This document shows positions 1 through 10,705 of a stretch of DNA of 64,000 bases, in pieces. This DNA comes from Isoetes taiwanensis (Eukaryota; Streptophyta; Lycopodiopsida; Isoetales; Isoetaceae). A model generated the notes under the pieces. The model saw only the letters and a list, made by a program, of their open reading frames with translations. It was not told the DNA's origin and ran no database searches. A program made the position numbers and the translations under genes. Positions within the stretch are counted from its first letter, which is position 1, and every line of letters begins with the position of its first letter. The stretch lies in the NCBI GenBank assembly GCA_021234155.1, contig JAJEKV010000013.1, forward strand, positions 18,164,746 to 18,228,745, in the 5' to 3' direction.

Positions 1-400
1 TTGTAGGCACCCCGAAGATCAATCTCCATAAAATAGTGCACATGCTGGAGCGGCTCTAACAACTATGAAATTAGTGAAAGCGGATAGCAATTCGGCGGTG
101 TGATCTTGTTGGGGCCACGATAATCAACGACGAGGTGCAGAGAATCGTCCTTCTTTTTGAGGAAGAATATGGGTGCTTCAGCAGGGGACTGAGAATGTCG
201 AATGAAGCCAGTATATAATTTTCCTCAATATAATCTCGCAAAACCTTCAACTCAGCAAGAGATAGACCATATATCAGACCATATGACAGTATTGTCTCGG
301 GCTATAAATCAATAGGACAAGCATTAGAGGACTATATATATAATCATCCCTTCCGTCAGAGTACTGTGTAATTATTATGGTCCGATCCTTAATTTTCAAT
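1..400 (-). pseudogene. Ty3/gypsy reverse transcriptase relic, partial copy
   Basis: This stretch is nearly identical to 8960-9360, where the minus strand encodes the start of a Ty3-type reverse transcriptase. Here only the N-terminal part lies in the window and the rest would continue to the left of base 1. The minus-strand reading is broken by several small insertions and deletions, for example around 35-50 and 80-100 when compared with the other copy. It is a dead fragment. The copy relation is seen directly; the family assignment rests on the better-preserved second copy. Confidence 0.6.
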
Positions 401-552
401 GTTATCCCCTATGTTGGAATCAACCTTCAATACGCTTCAATAAAATAAATATAAAGTAGATCAAAATATAAAGATACAAATGGAACAATTTGCTCTAGCC
501 TCAAAGGGTTTATCCATTTGCCGATAATGTCGACATGTGGCACCTAAATGCG

Positions 553-697
553 GTGATTCTATGACGCCAAATATGGCGTGGTGATCTCGCCAAAACAAAT
601 ACCCACGGGCGTGATTCCACGGGAGGGGATAATGGCATAAGATATTCCATCCGGCAAAATAGTTATGTGGTGATTCCCTTGGCAAAATCCCAGAATC
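553..697 (+). repeat. 29-bp GTGATTCC minisatellite, about 5 units
   Basis: Units starting GTGATTCT, GTGATCTC, GTGATTCC, a diverged GATATTCC and GTGATTCC begin near 553, 581, 611, 641 and 670, a spacing of 28-30 bases. The third unit continues ACGGGAGGGGATAATGG, close to the fuller units at 39683-39940. The same five-unit array is present at 9515-9660. Open frames across it on the minus strand arise from the repeat and are not a conserved protein. Confidence 0.65.
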
Positions 698-775
698 AAC
701 GGCTCGATTACCTAGTTAAGCGCATCTAATCGAGATGGACTAAAAGTATTTGGCAAGTGTCATGTACCGCTACCA

Positions 776-2435
776 TGATCCCCCGTGGTAGAACGGGGAT
801 CGCGCCACTAGGGTCGGTGACGCTAGGTTGGCGATGCCCCTAGAGTTGCCCCCAGGATCCCAAAACTTCCTCAAGGTGGGATTTAATCCACGCTACAAAG
901 TGTGCATGTATGGCCAAAGTTTTGCCCAACGGATGTGTGGTGAGTTGGTATAGGCCTAGTAATGCCAAAATAAATGTGCACTTGGTGGGGGTTCAAACCC
1001 TCGCGGTGTATGTTTATATTTGGGAGTTGGTTCTTGGGGTTATCTGGCCATGATCCCCCCATGTGGTAGAACTTAAAAAGCCTATACATGTCCTCCACTT
1101 TGGCTGCTTTCGTTGGCGATGGGACAAAAACTAGCTAGATGCGTCAAAAGACTAGTCTAGACCGATAAAAGTTGGTTTTACATTCTTTGTGGCTGGTTTT
1201 TTCAGTTCTTGTCTAAAAAACCCTCACGGTCCTAAAAGTCATATGTGGCGGTGACACTAGGTGGTGGACGCTAGGTTGGCGATGCCCCTAGAGTTGCCCC
1301 TAGGATCGAAAAACTTCCTCAAGGTGGGATTTAATCCTGCCTACAAAGTGTGCATGTATGGCCAAAGTTTTGCCCAATCGGATGTGTGGTGAGTTGGTAT
1401 AGGCCTAGTAATGCCAAAATAAATGTGCATTTGGTCGGGGTTCAAACCCGGCCGGTGTATGTTTATATTTGGGAGTTGGTTCTTGGGGTTATCTGGCCAT
1501 GATCCCCGGCGTGGTAGAACTTAAAAAGCCTATACATGTCCTCCACTTTGGCTGCTTCGTTAGCGATGGGACAAAAACTAGCTAGTCTGTCAAAAGACTA
1601 GTCTAGACCAAGATAAAAGTTGGTTTACTGATTAAACGTGGCTGGTTTTTATCTTGTCTAAAAGCCCTCCTGGTCCTAGGATGCCCAAAAGTCATATGTG
1701 CAAAAGGCGGCACTAGGCTGGTGACGCTTAGGTTCGGGCGATGCCCCAGAGTTGCCCCCCAGGATCCTAAAACTTCCTCAAGGTGGGATTTAATCCACGC
1801 CTACAAAGTGTGCATGTATGGCCAAAGTTTTGCCCAATGGATGTGGTGAGTTGGTATAGGCCTAGTAATGCCAAAATAAATGTGCACTTGGTCGGGGTTC
1901 AAACCCGGCCCGGTGTATGTTTATATTTGGGAGTTGGTTCTTGGGGTTATACGGCCATGATCCCCACGTGGTAGAACTTAAACGCCTATACATGTCCTCC
2001 ACTTTGGCTTTCGTTGGCAGTGGGACAAAAACTAGCTAGTCTGTCAAAAGACTAGTCTAGACCAGATAAAAGTTGGTTTCTGGTCGTACCGCTGGTTTAA
2101 TTAAAGTTTCTTTGTCTAAAAGCCCTCCCGGTCCTAGGATGCCCAAAAGTCATATGTGGCGAGGCGCACTAGGCTGGTGGCGCTTAGGTTCGGGCGATAC
2201 CCCTAGAGTTGCCCCTAGGATCCGAAAACTTCCTCAAGGTGGGATTTAATCCTGCCTACAAAGTGTGCATGTATGGCCAAAGTTTTGCCCAACGGATGTG
2301 TGGTGAGTTGGTATAGGCCTAGTAATGCCAAAATAAATGTGCACTTGGTCGGGGGTTCAAACCCGGCCAGTGTATATTTATATTTGGGAGTTGGTTACTG
2401 GGGTTATACGGCCATGATCCTAATTGCCTATCTAA
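776..2435 (+). repeat. Tandem array of a ~456-bp unit with tRNA-like Pol III boxes
   Basis: The sequence AAAACTTCCTCAAGGTGGGA recurs at about 862, 1310, 1769 and 2225, giving periods of 448, 459 and 456 bases and roughly 3.5 units. Each unit contains a D-arm-like segment (TGGTGAGTTGGTATAGG, first at 938-953) and, about 50 bases later, a B-box match GGTTCAAACCC (990-1000, 1439-1449, 1896-1906, 2354-2364). That spacing fits an internal RNA polymerase III promoter, as in tRNA genes and tRNA-derived SINEs. Units differ by scattered substitutions and small indels. The array ends abruptly after the fourth T-arm-like segment, near 2430. No protein is supported: the short frames inside it are repeats of one another. 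Confidence 0.75.
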
Positions 2436-5400
2436 TGGTTAAACTAGATATGCTTAACATGATGTTTTTGCTTCAAACTTCAATTAATCTTGTTAATTAG
2501 AGTTGTATGTCCAAGTACCCAAATGAAACAATTCTTCTCATGAATACAATTCTCCAAAATCATTCTTGCTATAAAGCTCCAATGTTCTATAACCACTCCA
2601 TAAAGCTCATCAAATCATCACAAATCTGCACCTATGATAATGAATGATAGGTCTTGCATCTACATGGATGCCAAGTGGTTTCTGCTTAAAATGGCCATTC
2701 CTAGTTCTTATTTTAAGCAAATGCTATTGTTGCATCAGACCAAGTGGTAACATAGTTCCCATGGCCATTCTAAATCTTCTTTTTTAAAATGGTAAGGCAT
2801 TGGTATTTATGCCAGGAACGCCGCAGTGCAGACACATGCGGCGTTCCCTTTGCCCCTTGTGGGAGTATTTTGGGTGTATGTGTTTTCTCTGCTACCTCGG
2901 TACCTCCACAGGTTCAAATCGTGTTTGTTTTGCCGAAGAATGGTGTTCATTCTTTGCGATGGGTTATGGCTTATCTCGATTTCTCCCTCCGATGCTGGCG
3001 CTTTCCTTTCCCCGATGCGGGGCGATGGCGGCTTTGAGGATGCTAGATCACCGTTTTTCCCCAGCAATGCGGCTCCCGAGGTTCGCTCAACCTCTTGGAT
3101 CCCGGTTTGGGCTATTTATGTCCCTTAGACCCGCGACTTGGTGCTTTAAGCGTCAGGATCATAGCTGGGGCTGGAGCATTCATGCAAGATTAAGGTAACT
3201 CTTTTCTTCTCTCTTTTTGTTTTCTTTTCTAATATTTTGCAAATGTCTAAGCAAATAAGAATGTTCCCATTGTATCAGATACGCAATTAATGCTTTATCA
3301 AGGCGAGCATTCTCTGGTTATAAAGTCTGAGATGGTAAATGCATATTATGTTTTGATTTTTTTTTCATTTGTGGAAGGTACCAGGAGCATCTACCGAGTG
3401 TTTTGCAAGTATGTGCTTAACCTTGGGTAATTGCCATGTGAATCGTCCGACACTACATGCTGTAATGGCTCCAAATTTTGTTGAATTTTAAAGCTTCAAA
3501 TTCTTATTTAAGGTTTGTATAGACAACCTTCTCTGCTATAGTTGTGACTGGGGCCAAGTGCAATTTGTCCAAATGGTAGAAAAAACATATAATTCCTGGT
3601 TTGAGTCATCGTTGGAATGCACTCCTATATATCCATTATATTATCTCTACAGGCCAAACATGGGTGATCTACATGAAGAGAGAAAAAGAGTAAAGTGGAA
3701 GCTTATTCTTCAATCTCCAGCTCCACTGTAACAACTTCTAGCATTTGAAACATGGTACCAACTTCTAGCATTTGAAACATGGTACTGGCGTGTATTTTTT
3801 TAAGTCTCTTTGTTTTTTTGAAGCCCTTTACCCAAACATGTAATGCGCTATAGCATCCAAAGACATGAGAATTCCTTTCAAAATTCGTTTTGCATGCCTT
3901 AATATATTAATATTTATGTTCTAAAATCTACGTGATTTTTTCTTCCTTTGTAAATTTGGTGCGAGGAACGGGGCGGTGGCACCTTCTTGTACAACCCATC
4001 TTCCCAGCTATATTATTCGTATGTTCCTCCTATTATTTGCTTAGTTGAAGGGCTCATAAGAGCTTTACCATAACAAGGTCTTCATTTCAACGCTAATCCT
4101 TTCTTCCTTTGTAAATTTTGTGCAGAATGAGGGAGAGGAGGCATCTTATTTTTGCAGCCCATCCCGGCCAGGCCTTACATTTGCAAGATGGTTCAATCTT
4201 TCAACATGACTGGAGGTGAGGATTTTATCAAACATATGATTGTACCTATGGTCAAAAGCAAATGAGCTCTCTCAAATGGAGATGATAAACTTCGTGAAAG
4301 GAGCATTCATTAAATATCTATTCCCTATAAAAAGCAGACACTATCCAGCCATAGTTTTTGGGTTTTTATTGTTTAAAGCTCAAGACTCAAAGTACGTAAA
4401 AGTAGAGCATTTAGCATTAGCATCAGGTTCTTATCCAGATTCTCTGAGATATTCTACTAGCTTGACCGTGAATTCGAGAGAGAAGGTACTTTGCGACTAT
4501 TATTTGCACCCTAAGGGCATATAACGACTTTACCATGCAAAGGTCTCCACAACATACATTACACGAAAGTATTAGAAAGGACCCTCTTAAAAGAAACTAC
4601 ATCATCCACACGCAAATTGTTGCCTTAAAAACTTGTTCCGACCTTTTGTGAACACATTGAACTATGCTCAATAACTAGCCCTGCTCAATATTCCAATATG
4701 GACTGCATGCGATGTAAGTTAGAATGAGCATTTTGGGCATATGGGCTCACTTTTCAAGAACATGAATCTAGACAAGCTGTCCCAGTTATGCGAATCCAGC
4801 CTAATGTAGGTTGTTAACGAAATTTTCAGTTCAATTTCTCTTTGGCCTCATGTAGCATTATAACATTGCTTCATTTTTGTTTAGGATTCTCAATTTCTTT
4901 GGCCTTTCTCGTGAATAACATCTTAACTTTGCATAGAACTTCGGGTTTTAGCAGTTAGCATTTTTTTTCTACCTTTTGTCTTTTGAAAGAAGATGCATTG
5001 ATAATTACTTGCCTTTACCGATTCTTCTAGCCTTTTGTAAACGTAAGGGTAGCTATAAACGATTGCATATTTGTTGTAGCCGGGAGCTCCATAAGTTTGA
5101 TATTGTAAGTTTTCTTCATTTCAGTTTGTTGATCAATTCAATCCTTATCATTCAAGACAAGATATCATGTTCTATCCTTAGAACCAGATTTCATGTTCTA
5201 TTCATTTTGAAAGCAAGCATGTAATCCTTGCGGTACACTAAATTTCCAAGCTCAAGTCTTTATGATTTGTTATCTGAGGTTTATTGTGCCCGATCCTTGC
5301 GGAAGTACAGGTTTGAGGAGTATTGTCATTTTGGTTGATGCCTCATGTTGATATAAGTTAGACCTGATGTTTGTTCCTATTCCCGCCGGGTTTAAGCGCA

Positions 5401-5639
5401 ATTAAAAGGTAGCATAAAGAGTTACCCGACAAGCAAGACATAACTCTTTGATTACGGATGCTGTAACAAACCCCAAGCTTTTTGTTTTTGAATGCCCACC
5501 CTCTTGCAATAAAAACATTAAGCTTCTTTTGCATCAACAACTGTTATGTTAATGTAATCATTCCATCAATCCGGCGGTGGCAAAGTTCCTCTTCATAAGT
5601 AAGCAAGCAGTTGAGGGATCTGCTTGGTCAATAATTTCA
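2436..5639. other. Unassigned region with short internal repeats
   Basis: I recognise no gene here. Between 2789 and 3198 three overlapping frames of 82-132 codons are open on both strands; this looks like a GC-rich effect rather than coding. A perfect 11-bp inverted repeat (GGAACGCCGCA and its complement, loop of 11) lies at 2815-2847. A 27-bp direct duplication lies at 3732-3785. A degenerate repeat beginning TTTCTTCCTTTGTAAATTT occurs near 3940 and 4098, and a related segment containing TATTATTTGC and TTTACCAT occurs near 4030 and 4498. This suggests old local duplication. Confidence 0.5.
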
Positions 5640-6400
5640 AAGTCTTATTGGTTGGAAGTCTTATCTGAGGAACCAAGTGTGTATGGGGCAGAGGTGTAGG
5701 GTGCGGTCATATCCCTCAACACTGGAATGACCTCGGCAGGCTGACGAAGGCCTTCTTGGCATGGGCCCCGGGGTGAAGTCCACAGCCCATACAGATCCTA
5801 CTCCAGAGAGACAAGCTACCCCTTCAACGGGCCGCATTGGAACGCCATCGTTTACTTCCAAAAGGTGGTCGCTATGGGCGATACACGCTTGCCTCACCTT
5901 TGCTTTGGCCACTTGATGGGTCCCCGGCCAAGTCCCTTGGAAAGACAAGCAAGCTCAATGGTTCTCACCGTTAGGGTGCAAACAAACAGATGCGTCTAGG
6001 TCGACAAAGAAAGATTGCAAGGCACTTAAGTCAGTACCGGATGCTACTTTCCTTCGCAAGCTTTCACGGGATGCGATGCTCGGACGCCGCGTTAAGGCTG
6101 GCGCACTATCAGCAAACAAGTCAATCCTAGGCTCACAAGAGGCCCACACGCATTTTGTACACCCAGTCGCCCATGAAGAAGCCAGTACTTATAGCTTCCA
6201 TTCGCGACGGTGCACATCGCCTCGATTGAAACAGGCGTTGGGCTCGGAAGCACGAGAGCAAAGACTTTGCCAGTGTTGCCACCAGGGCGCCATTGAGGAT
6301 GAATGTCATGCCCTCCAGGTCTGCCCAAAGCATTTGCCCATATCCGAGAGCGATATATTCGATTACTAGTGTACGGCCACCGTTGCATCGGTTATTGGCT
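5640..6400 (+). pseudogene. LINE-type C-terminal zinc-finger relic
   Basis: On the plus strand at 6258-6327 a frame reads RLCQCCHQGAIEDECHALQ followed by VCP. This fits the C-terminal Cys/His finger found after the reverse transcriptase of many non-LTR retrotransposons (CxxC, then EDExH, then CP). After one frameshift the adjacent frame gives FAHIRERYIRLL, the usual continuation of that domain. Upstream coding is too decayed to follow; the GC content from 5640 is higher than the surroundings. The 3' tail module at 6551-6680 lies downstream on the same strand and probably belongs to this element. An antisense Ty3 integrase was considered for 5661-5948 but is weaker. Confidence 0.5.
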
Positions 6401-6550
6401 ACGGCGTCGTTGGGTTTGTTGGGGTCATACCTCCGGGGAGGTTATGGATGCCGCGACTCATTTGTGTCCTGGCTGTGGGATTGGTATTGAACTGTCCCTA
6501 TACAATTTATGCGGTGTGCGGCATACTTATTACTTGCCAAGATTTTTCCC

Positions 6551-6680
6551 TCAAGACCGCTTCCGGTGGGGTTTTAAATCACGGGTAATACGCTTTGCTT
6601 TGCTCTCTTTTTGTTTGGGTCCCATAGGCCAATTGGTCTCCGTGGACGCTAAAAATCTATTCTATTCTTTTATCATGAAT
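6551..6680 (+). repeat. Non-LTR retrotransposon 3' end, copy 1
   Basis: The core GGGTCCCATAGGCCAATTGG, then TCTCCGTGGACGCTAAAAA, is followed by a short tail of TCTAT/TATTC repeats. The same module recurs at 7029-7145 on plus and at 8070-8165 on minus, each time ending in a simple repeat. That is the usual 3' end of RTE-like elements or SINEs. Confidence 0.55.
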
Positions 6681-6805
6681 AGAAAATGCATGTCTTGCCT
6701 CACTTTCATCTTCAAGTTCTTCCTTTTTATTATTTTCTTGCTCTCTTGCAATATAAATGCCAGTAGATCTTTCTCATTGTGTACTTGCATTTGTTCCTCC
6801 TCCTC

Positions 6806-6828
6806 TATTATTATTATTATTATTATTT
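6806..6828. repeat. (TTA)n microsatellite
   Basis: About seven and a half tandem TTA/TAT units are visible directly. The overlapping 185-codon plus-strand frame gets its Ile-rich tract from this and is not a protein. Confidence 0.9.
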
Positions 6829-7028
6829 TCCCTTCCTGTGCTTTTACTATAATCTTTTGATGTTGGACATTCTGCAGCTGCATGGCCTTTGCCATCAAGA
6901 GGTCATGGACCACCGGGATCAGCTCGGTCCTCGAGCACTTGCTTGATATATGTACATATTTATTTCTTTCTCCTCATAATAGATGCCTGTACAGTTTGAT
7001 AGCACTCTTATTCCTGTCATGGTTTTCC

Positions 7029-7145
7029 CCCCGAAAATCCTTCAGGGTGGGAGTTTTATAAACCGGGCAGTAATGCCTTTTTGGGTCCCATAGGCCGATT
7101 GGTCTCCGTGAACGATAAAAACTCTATTCTATTCTATAAATATTA
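7029..7145 (+). repeat. Non-LTR retrotransposon 3' end, copy 2
   Basis: The segment contains GGGTCCCATAGGCCGATTGG, TCTCCGTGAACGATAAAAA and a CTATTCTATTC tail, matching the module at 6551-6680. It stops where the antisense Copia Gag relic begins, so it may have inserted beside or into that relic. Confidence 0.55.
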
Positions 7146-7148
7146 AAC

Positions 7149-7880
7149 TTAGAGTTTAGTTTTGGAACAATTGTTTTTGAAATGACCAGATCTATAGCAA
7201 CACAAATATTTTCTATTTTCACTTGCATTTCTGCTCTTTTTTTCAGGTTGAGTCACATCATTTTCCTTCATGACTTTTCTTTGTTCAACTTCTGTTCTTA
7301 GAATATTTTCAGCTTCTTCTCTAGATTTGGCTTCATTTTTAAAAATAGGCCAGGTGTTCATTTTCAATCACTGACTTAGCAATGGAAGAACTTGATACCC
7401 TTTTGTTATGTTAATACCAACTGCTCCTGGATCTGTCATCGATGTCGTCGTCATCATGCAAATTTAGCTTGCCCCAGCCCTTCTTCAAGCAAATTTGAGA
7501 GGATATTCATTCCTCAAAATGTTTAAGAAATTTTGCATCTTCCTAGAAGATATATTTTTCAACCACAATAGAATAGTAGGACTAACCTTTGCCATAATAT
7601 CTCAAGCTTCGTTAAGCTTTTTAAAGTTAGACCCCCACTCCATCAATTGCAACTAACTATTGCAGAAGATCTTTCTGAACTTATATCATCCGAACTGATG
7701 GCTGCAATATTAATTTGAGCATTAGAAGATCATTTTATAATAGGCCTTATTGTAATGCTAATTTCAATTCTCGAATGTGCATAATCTCCTCCAGAAGGAT
7801 CAATAAGATCCCATAAATCTTCCACCTGCAGAATGTATGGCATCTTTTCAAATATGAAAGACTGACCCTTCCTTATACAC
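7149..7880 (-). pseudogene. Copia Gag relic
   Basis: The minus-strand frame 7367-7149 reads AKSREEAENILRTEVEQRK and later CCYRSGHFKNNC. This is a zinc knuckle whose first Cys position is Tyr, so the metal site is broken. The block before the knuckle matches the equivalent part of the Copia Gag at 62274-63000, so it belongs to the same lineage. Farther upstream, near 7830-7790, minus-strand VEDLWDLIDPSG resembles the Gag N-terminal region. The part between is too decayed to read. Protease and everything downstream are absent. Confidence 0.6.
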
Positions 7881-8064
7881 AACCGTGCTGCTGCTCAGTA
7901 AGTTAGCATCAAACATGCTTGACATATTAAAAAGAGAAACAAAAATAGCTATAATACCAAATATTGAATTCAGTATGCACTTCAATAACTCAAGTTATAA
8001 CAAAATCTATGTAGTTAGCACTTCTAGTTAGAACAACTCGACAAATAATATTCAATATACGTTT

Positions 8065-8065
<1 letters not shown>

Positions 8066-8116
<51 letters not shown>

Positions 8117-8165
8117 GGTTTTTATCATCCACTGAGACCTAATTGGCCATGGAACCCAAATATTA
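8066..8165 (-). repeat. Non-LTR 3' end, copy 3, with (TATC)n tail
   Basis: On the minus strand 8165-8116 carries GGGTTCCATGGCCAATTAGG, TCTCAGTGGATGATAAAAA, a diverged copy of the module at 6551. It runs directly into the GATA/TATC microsatellite at 8066-8115, about 12 units. The microsatellite is therefore most simply the expanded 3' tail of this retroelement fragment. Confidence 0.6.
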
Positions 8166-8204
8166 AAAGGGGCATGAAAGTCGAAAAAACACAAAGAAAA
8201 TATT

Positions 8205-8410
8205 TTTCTTTTTTTTTGAAGGATGACAAGCTTTATTTACCAATCAAAATTAAAACAACATAAAGTGCAAAGACAGGATTATAACCCTAGTGGACAAACT
8301 GATCCAACTGAGCATAACCACCTGTCTATGCATAAAAATGAATCTGAAGATAAGTATGTCAAATCAGTTTTTTCTTCTATTGATCAAGAGAAGAACAATT
8401 ATAAGCTGTA
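8205..8410 (-). mobile_element. 5'-truncated LINE/SINE 3' end with poly(A)
   Basis: On plus a T-run at 8206-8217 is followed by GAAGGATGACAAGCTTTATT. On minus this reads as a 3' end with an AATAAA-type signal, CTTGTCATCCTTC, then poly(A). The same ending, CCTTC followed by A-run, closes the antisense LINE at 30495-33190. It is a short 5'-truncated copy abutting the Ty3 relic; its left boundary beyond the T-run and its target duplication are not clear. Confidence 0.45.
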
Positions 8411-9400
8411 ATGTTTCATGGTAACGAAAGCAGTTTCTGCTTCCATACTCAATTCAAATGGCACATCCTTTGCCGTGTGGCGTGTCAAAGGAAGGATGAT
8501 CTCTGAATAATCCCGAATAAAACGTCAATAGAAGTTGGCAAATCCAAGAAAACACTGAACATCTCGGACGAAAGAAGGTGTTTGCCACTCCAAATTAGTG
8601 TGACCTTTTCGGGATCCATAGAGACTCCATGAGGAGTGATACGATAGCCAAGAAACTCCACAATATCCTCATCGAACTGACACTTTTCGAGTTTGGTATA
8701 CAACCCATGCTCACGAAACCTCTGGAGGACCCATCAAATAAGCCTTTCATGCTCTTCAAGAGTCTTAGAATAAATAAGAATATCATCCAAATAGATGATA
8801 AAAAAAATATCCAAGACCTCCCGGAAGACATCATTGGCCATATCTTTGGAATATCATTGAGCATTGGTGCTTGCCAAAGGACCTCAAACGTGTACTCAAA
8901 ATGGCCATATCTAGTATGAAATGCCGCTCTTCCACTCATCACCCTCTTGGATCCGGATGAGATTGTAGGCACCCGAAGATCAATCTCCATAAAATAGTGC
9001 ACATCTTTGCCGGAGGGCGGCTCTAACAACTATGAAATTAGTGAAAGGATAGCAATTCGGTGTGATCTTGTTGGGGCCCGATAATCAACGGCGGGTCAAG
9101 AGAGAATCGTCCTTCTTTTGAGGAAGAATATGGGTGCTTCAAATAGGGACCCAGAATGTCGAATGAAGCCGAAGATATAATTTTCCTCAATATAATCTCG
9201 CAAAAACCTTCAACTCGAGAGAGATAGACCATATATCAGACCATATGACAGTATTGTCTCGGGCTATAAATCAATAGGACAAGCATTAGAGGACTATATA
9301 TATAATCATCCCTTCCGTCAGAGTACTGTGTAATTATTATGGTCCGATCCTTAATTTTCAATGTTATCCCCTATGTTGGAATCAACCTTCAATACGCTTC
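8411..9400 (-). pseudogene. Ty3/gypsy reverse transcriptase relic
   Basis: Reading the minus strand from about 9240, short frames give AELK, then LREYI, then IFFLKK; then AYNLIRIQEGDEWK and RYGHFEYTFEVL; then, after a frameshift, a region that would encode YLDDI (the catalytic motif, disrupted here). After that come KLEKCQFDEDIVEFLGYRIT and DPEKV, and the downstream block LTRHTAKDVPFEL near 8500. These are the ordered blocks of a Ty3 reverse transcriptase and the start of its RNase H region. At least four frameshifts and several stops interrupt it. Region 8960-9680 is duplicated at 1-720. Confidence 0.8.
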
Positions 9401-9514
9401 AATAAAATAAATATAAAGTAGATCAAAATATAAAGATACAAATGGAACAATTTGCTCTAGCCTCAAAGGGTTTATCCATTTGCCCGATAATCTGACATGT
9501 GGCACCTCTGTCTG

Positions 9515-9830
9515 GTGATTCTATGACGCGAAATATGACGTGGTGATCTCGCCAAAACAAATACCCACGGACGTGATTCCACGGGAGGGGATAATGGCAT
9601 AAGATATTCCTTCTGGCAAAATAGTTATGTGGTGATTCCCTTGGCAAAAATCCCAGAATCAACGGCTCTGATTACCTAGTTGGGCAGACGACCGAGATGG
9701 ACTAAAAGTATTTGGCAAGTGTCATGTACCCGCCTACCTTTCTGTATTGTGGGGTGATTCCTTCTTAGAAGATTACGAGTGTGTGATTCTGTCTCGAGGA
9801 ATCACTTCCAAGTGATTCCTTGTGACGAAG
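9515..9830 (+). repeat. 29-bp GTGATTCC minisatellite, two clusters
   Basis: Unit starts are at about 9515, 9543, 9573, 9602 and 9632 (the same five units as at 553-697) and again at 9754, 9783 and 9812, spaced exactly 29. The second cluster is followed by two GGTATCAC motifs. The unit 9783 contains the inverted motif GAATCAC, so parts can fold back. Confidence 0.65.
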
Positions 9831-10030
9831 GTATCACTTTGAAGGTATCACCACATTCAGGGTATTCTAGGTTCATGAACCTAAGACAATATTGGGAACG
9901 ATTGATTGCTTTGTAAAATGCTAGTTGTTCCGCGAAGAACTCATATGTTGACAATTGAATAAAGACATTTCGTGACGGTGGAAATGTAAAGAACCTTCTT
10001 CTCGTAGGCAACATCACATTTATGGCCACT

Positions 10031-10705
10031 TATAACACGACAGCACGGCACCCATTTTCTGCAAACATAAATTTAGCTCCAGACTTCCGGCCACTAGTTT
10101 AGCTGCAAAGCCAAGCATTTGAAGGGTCTTCCTCGAATTCGACCAAAATATAATTTTCTCAGTTAGGAGATACATGATTGGAGGTATTTGTTAGATTAGA
10201 AGGCTCTCATTTTCTATAGCCTTCTAGCTTAGTTCTACTTAGCTCGCCATGTTTATATTTACATCATCCGTAGCTTTACTTTGTTGTTTCAGGCTCCATG
10301 GACGCAGTATTTCTAAAGTGCCTATTTTAGTACATTTCTGATTGCATTCCATGCGCACAAAATATAAGTATTATAAAATGCACTGCGTCTGCCAGAATTG
10401 CAATTGCTTGCTTTATCAGTGGTCCAACCCTAAGTATTTATCTTCTTATTGATGCCACATATTGTTCAATCGCCAAACCTAAGGATTTTAACTGCTTATT
10501 AAGGCCATATATTCACATACCAATGTTTGGTTTACACCATACCACATTTTTCAGCGTCTCGCTGGACATATCAAGGTTTTTTATTGCAGCACTTTTCTGA
10601 ATTTTCCTATAAGTGGGTTTATGGCATGCATATGAGGCAGGCAGAAGCAGCATATGCTGGATTACTTGCCTTTCTTTCTCAATGACTTCCTGCAGTGCAG
10701 AAGCA
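10031..10705. other. Region upstream of the SWIM gene
   Basis: Nothing coding is recognised. It is AT-rich and presumably holds the promoter and 5' UTR of the gene at 10706. A pyrimidine stretch ending in TTCCTGCAG at 10690-10698 would serve as a splice acceptor just before the start codon, so an untranslated 5' exon may exist farther left. I could not place it. Confidence 0.4.

Noticed and set aside
1783-2500. Repeated small proteins containing RPSNAKINVHLVG
   Set aside because: They are chance frames of the 456-bp tandem unit; frame and length differ between units.
2789-3198. Overlapping frames of 82-132 codons as a gene
   Set aside because: Three frames on both strands are open at once, there is no recognisable domain, and an inverted repeat lies inside; this looks compositional.
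5661-5948. Antisense Ty3 integrase
   Set aside because: Residues such as VWAVDFTPG loosely recall the integrase entry, but spacing and zinc site are absent, and the plus-strand LINE finger nearby explains the region better.
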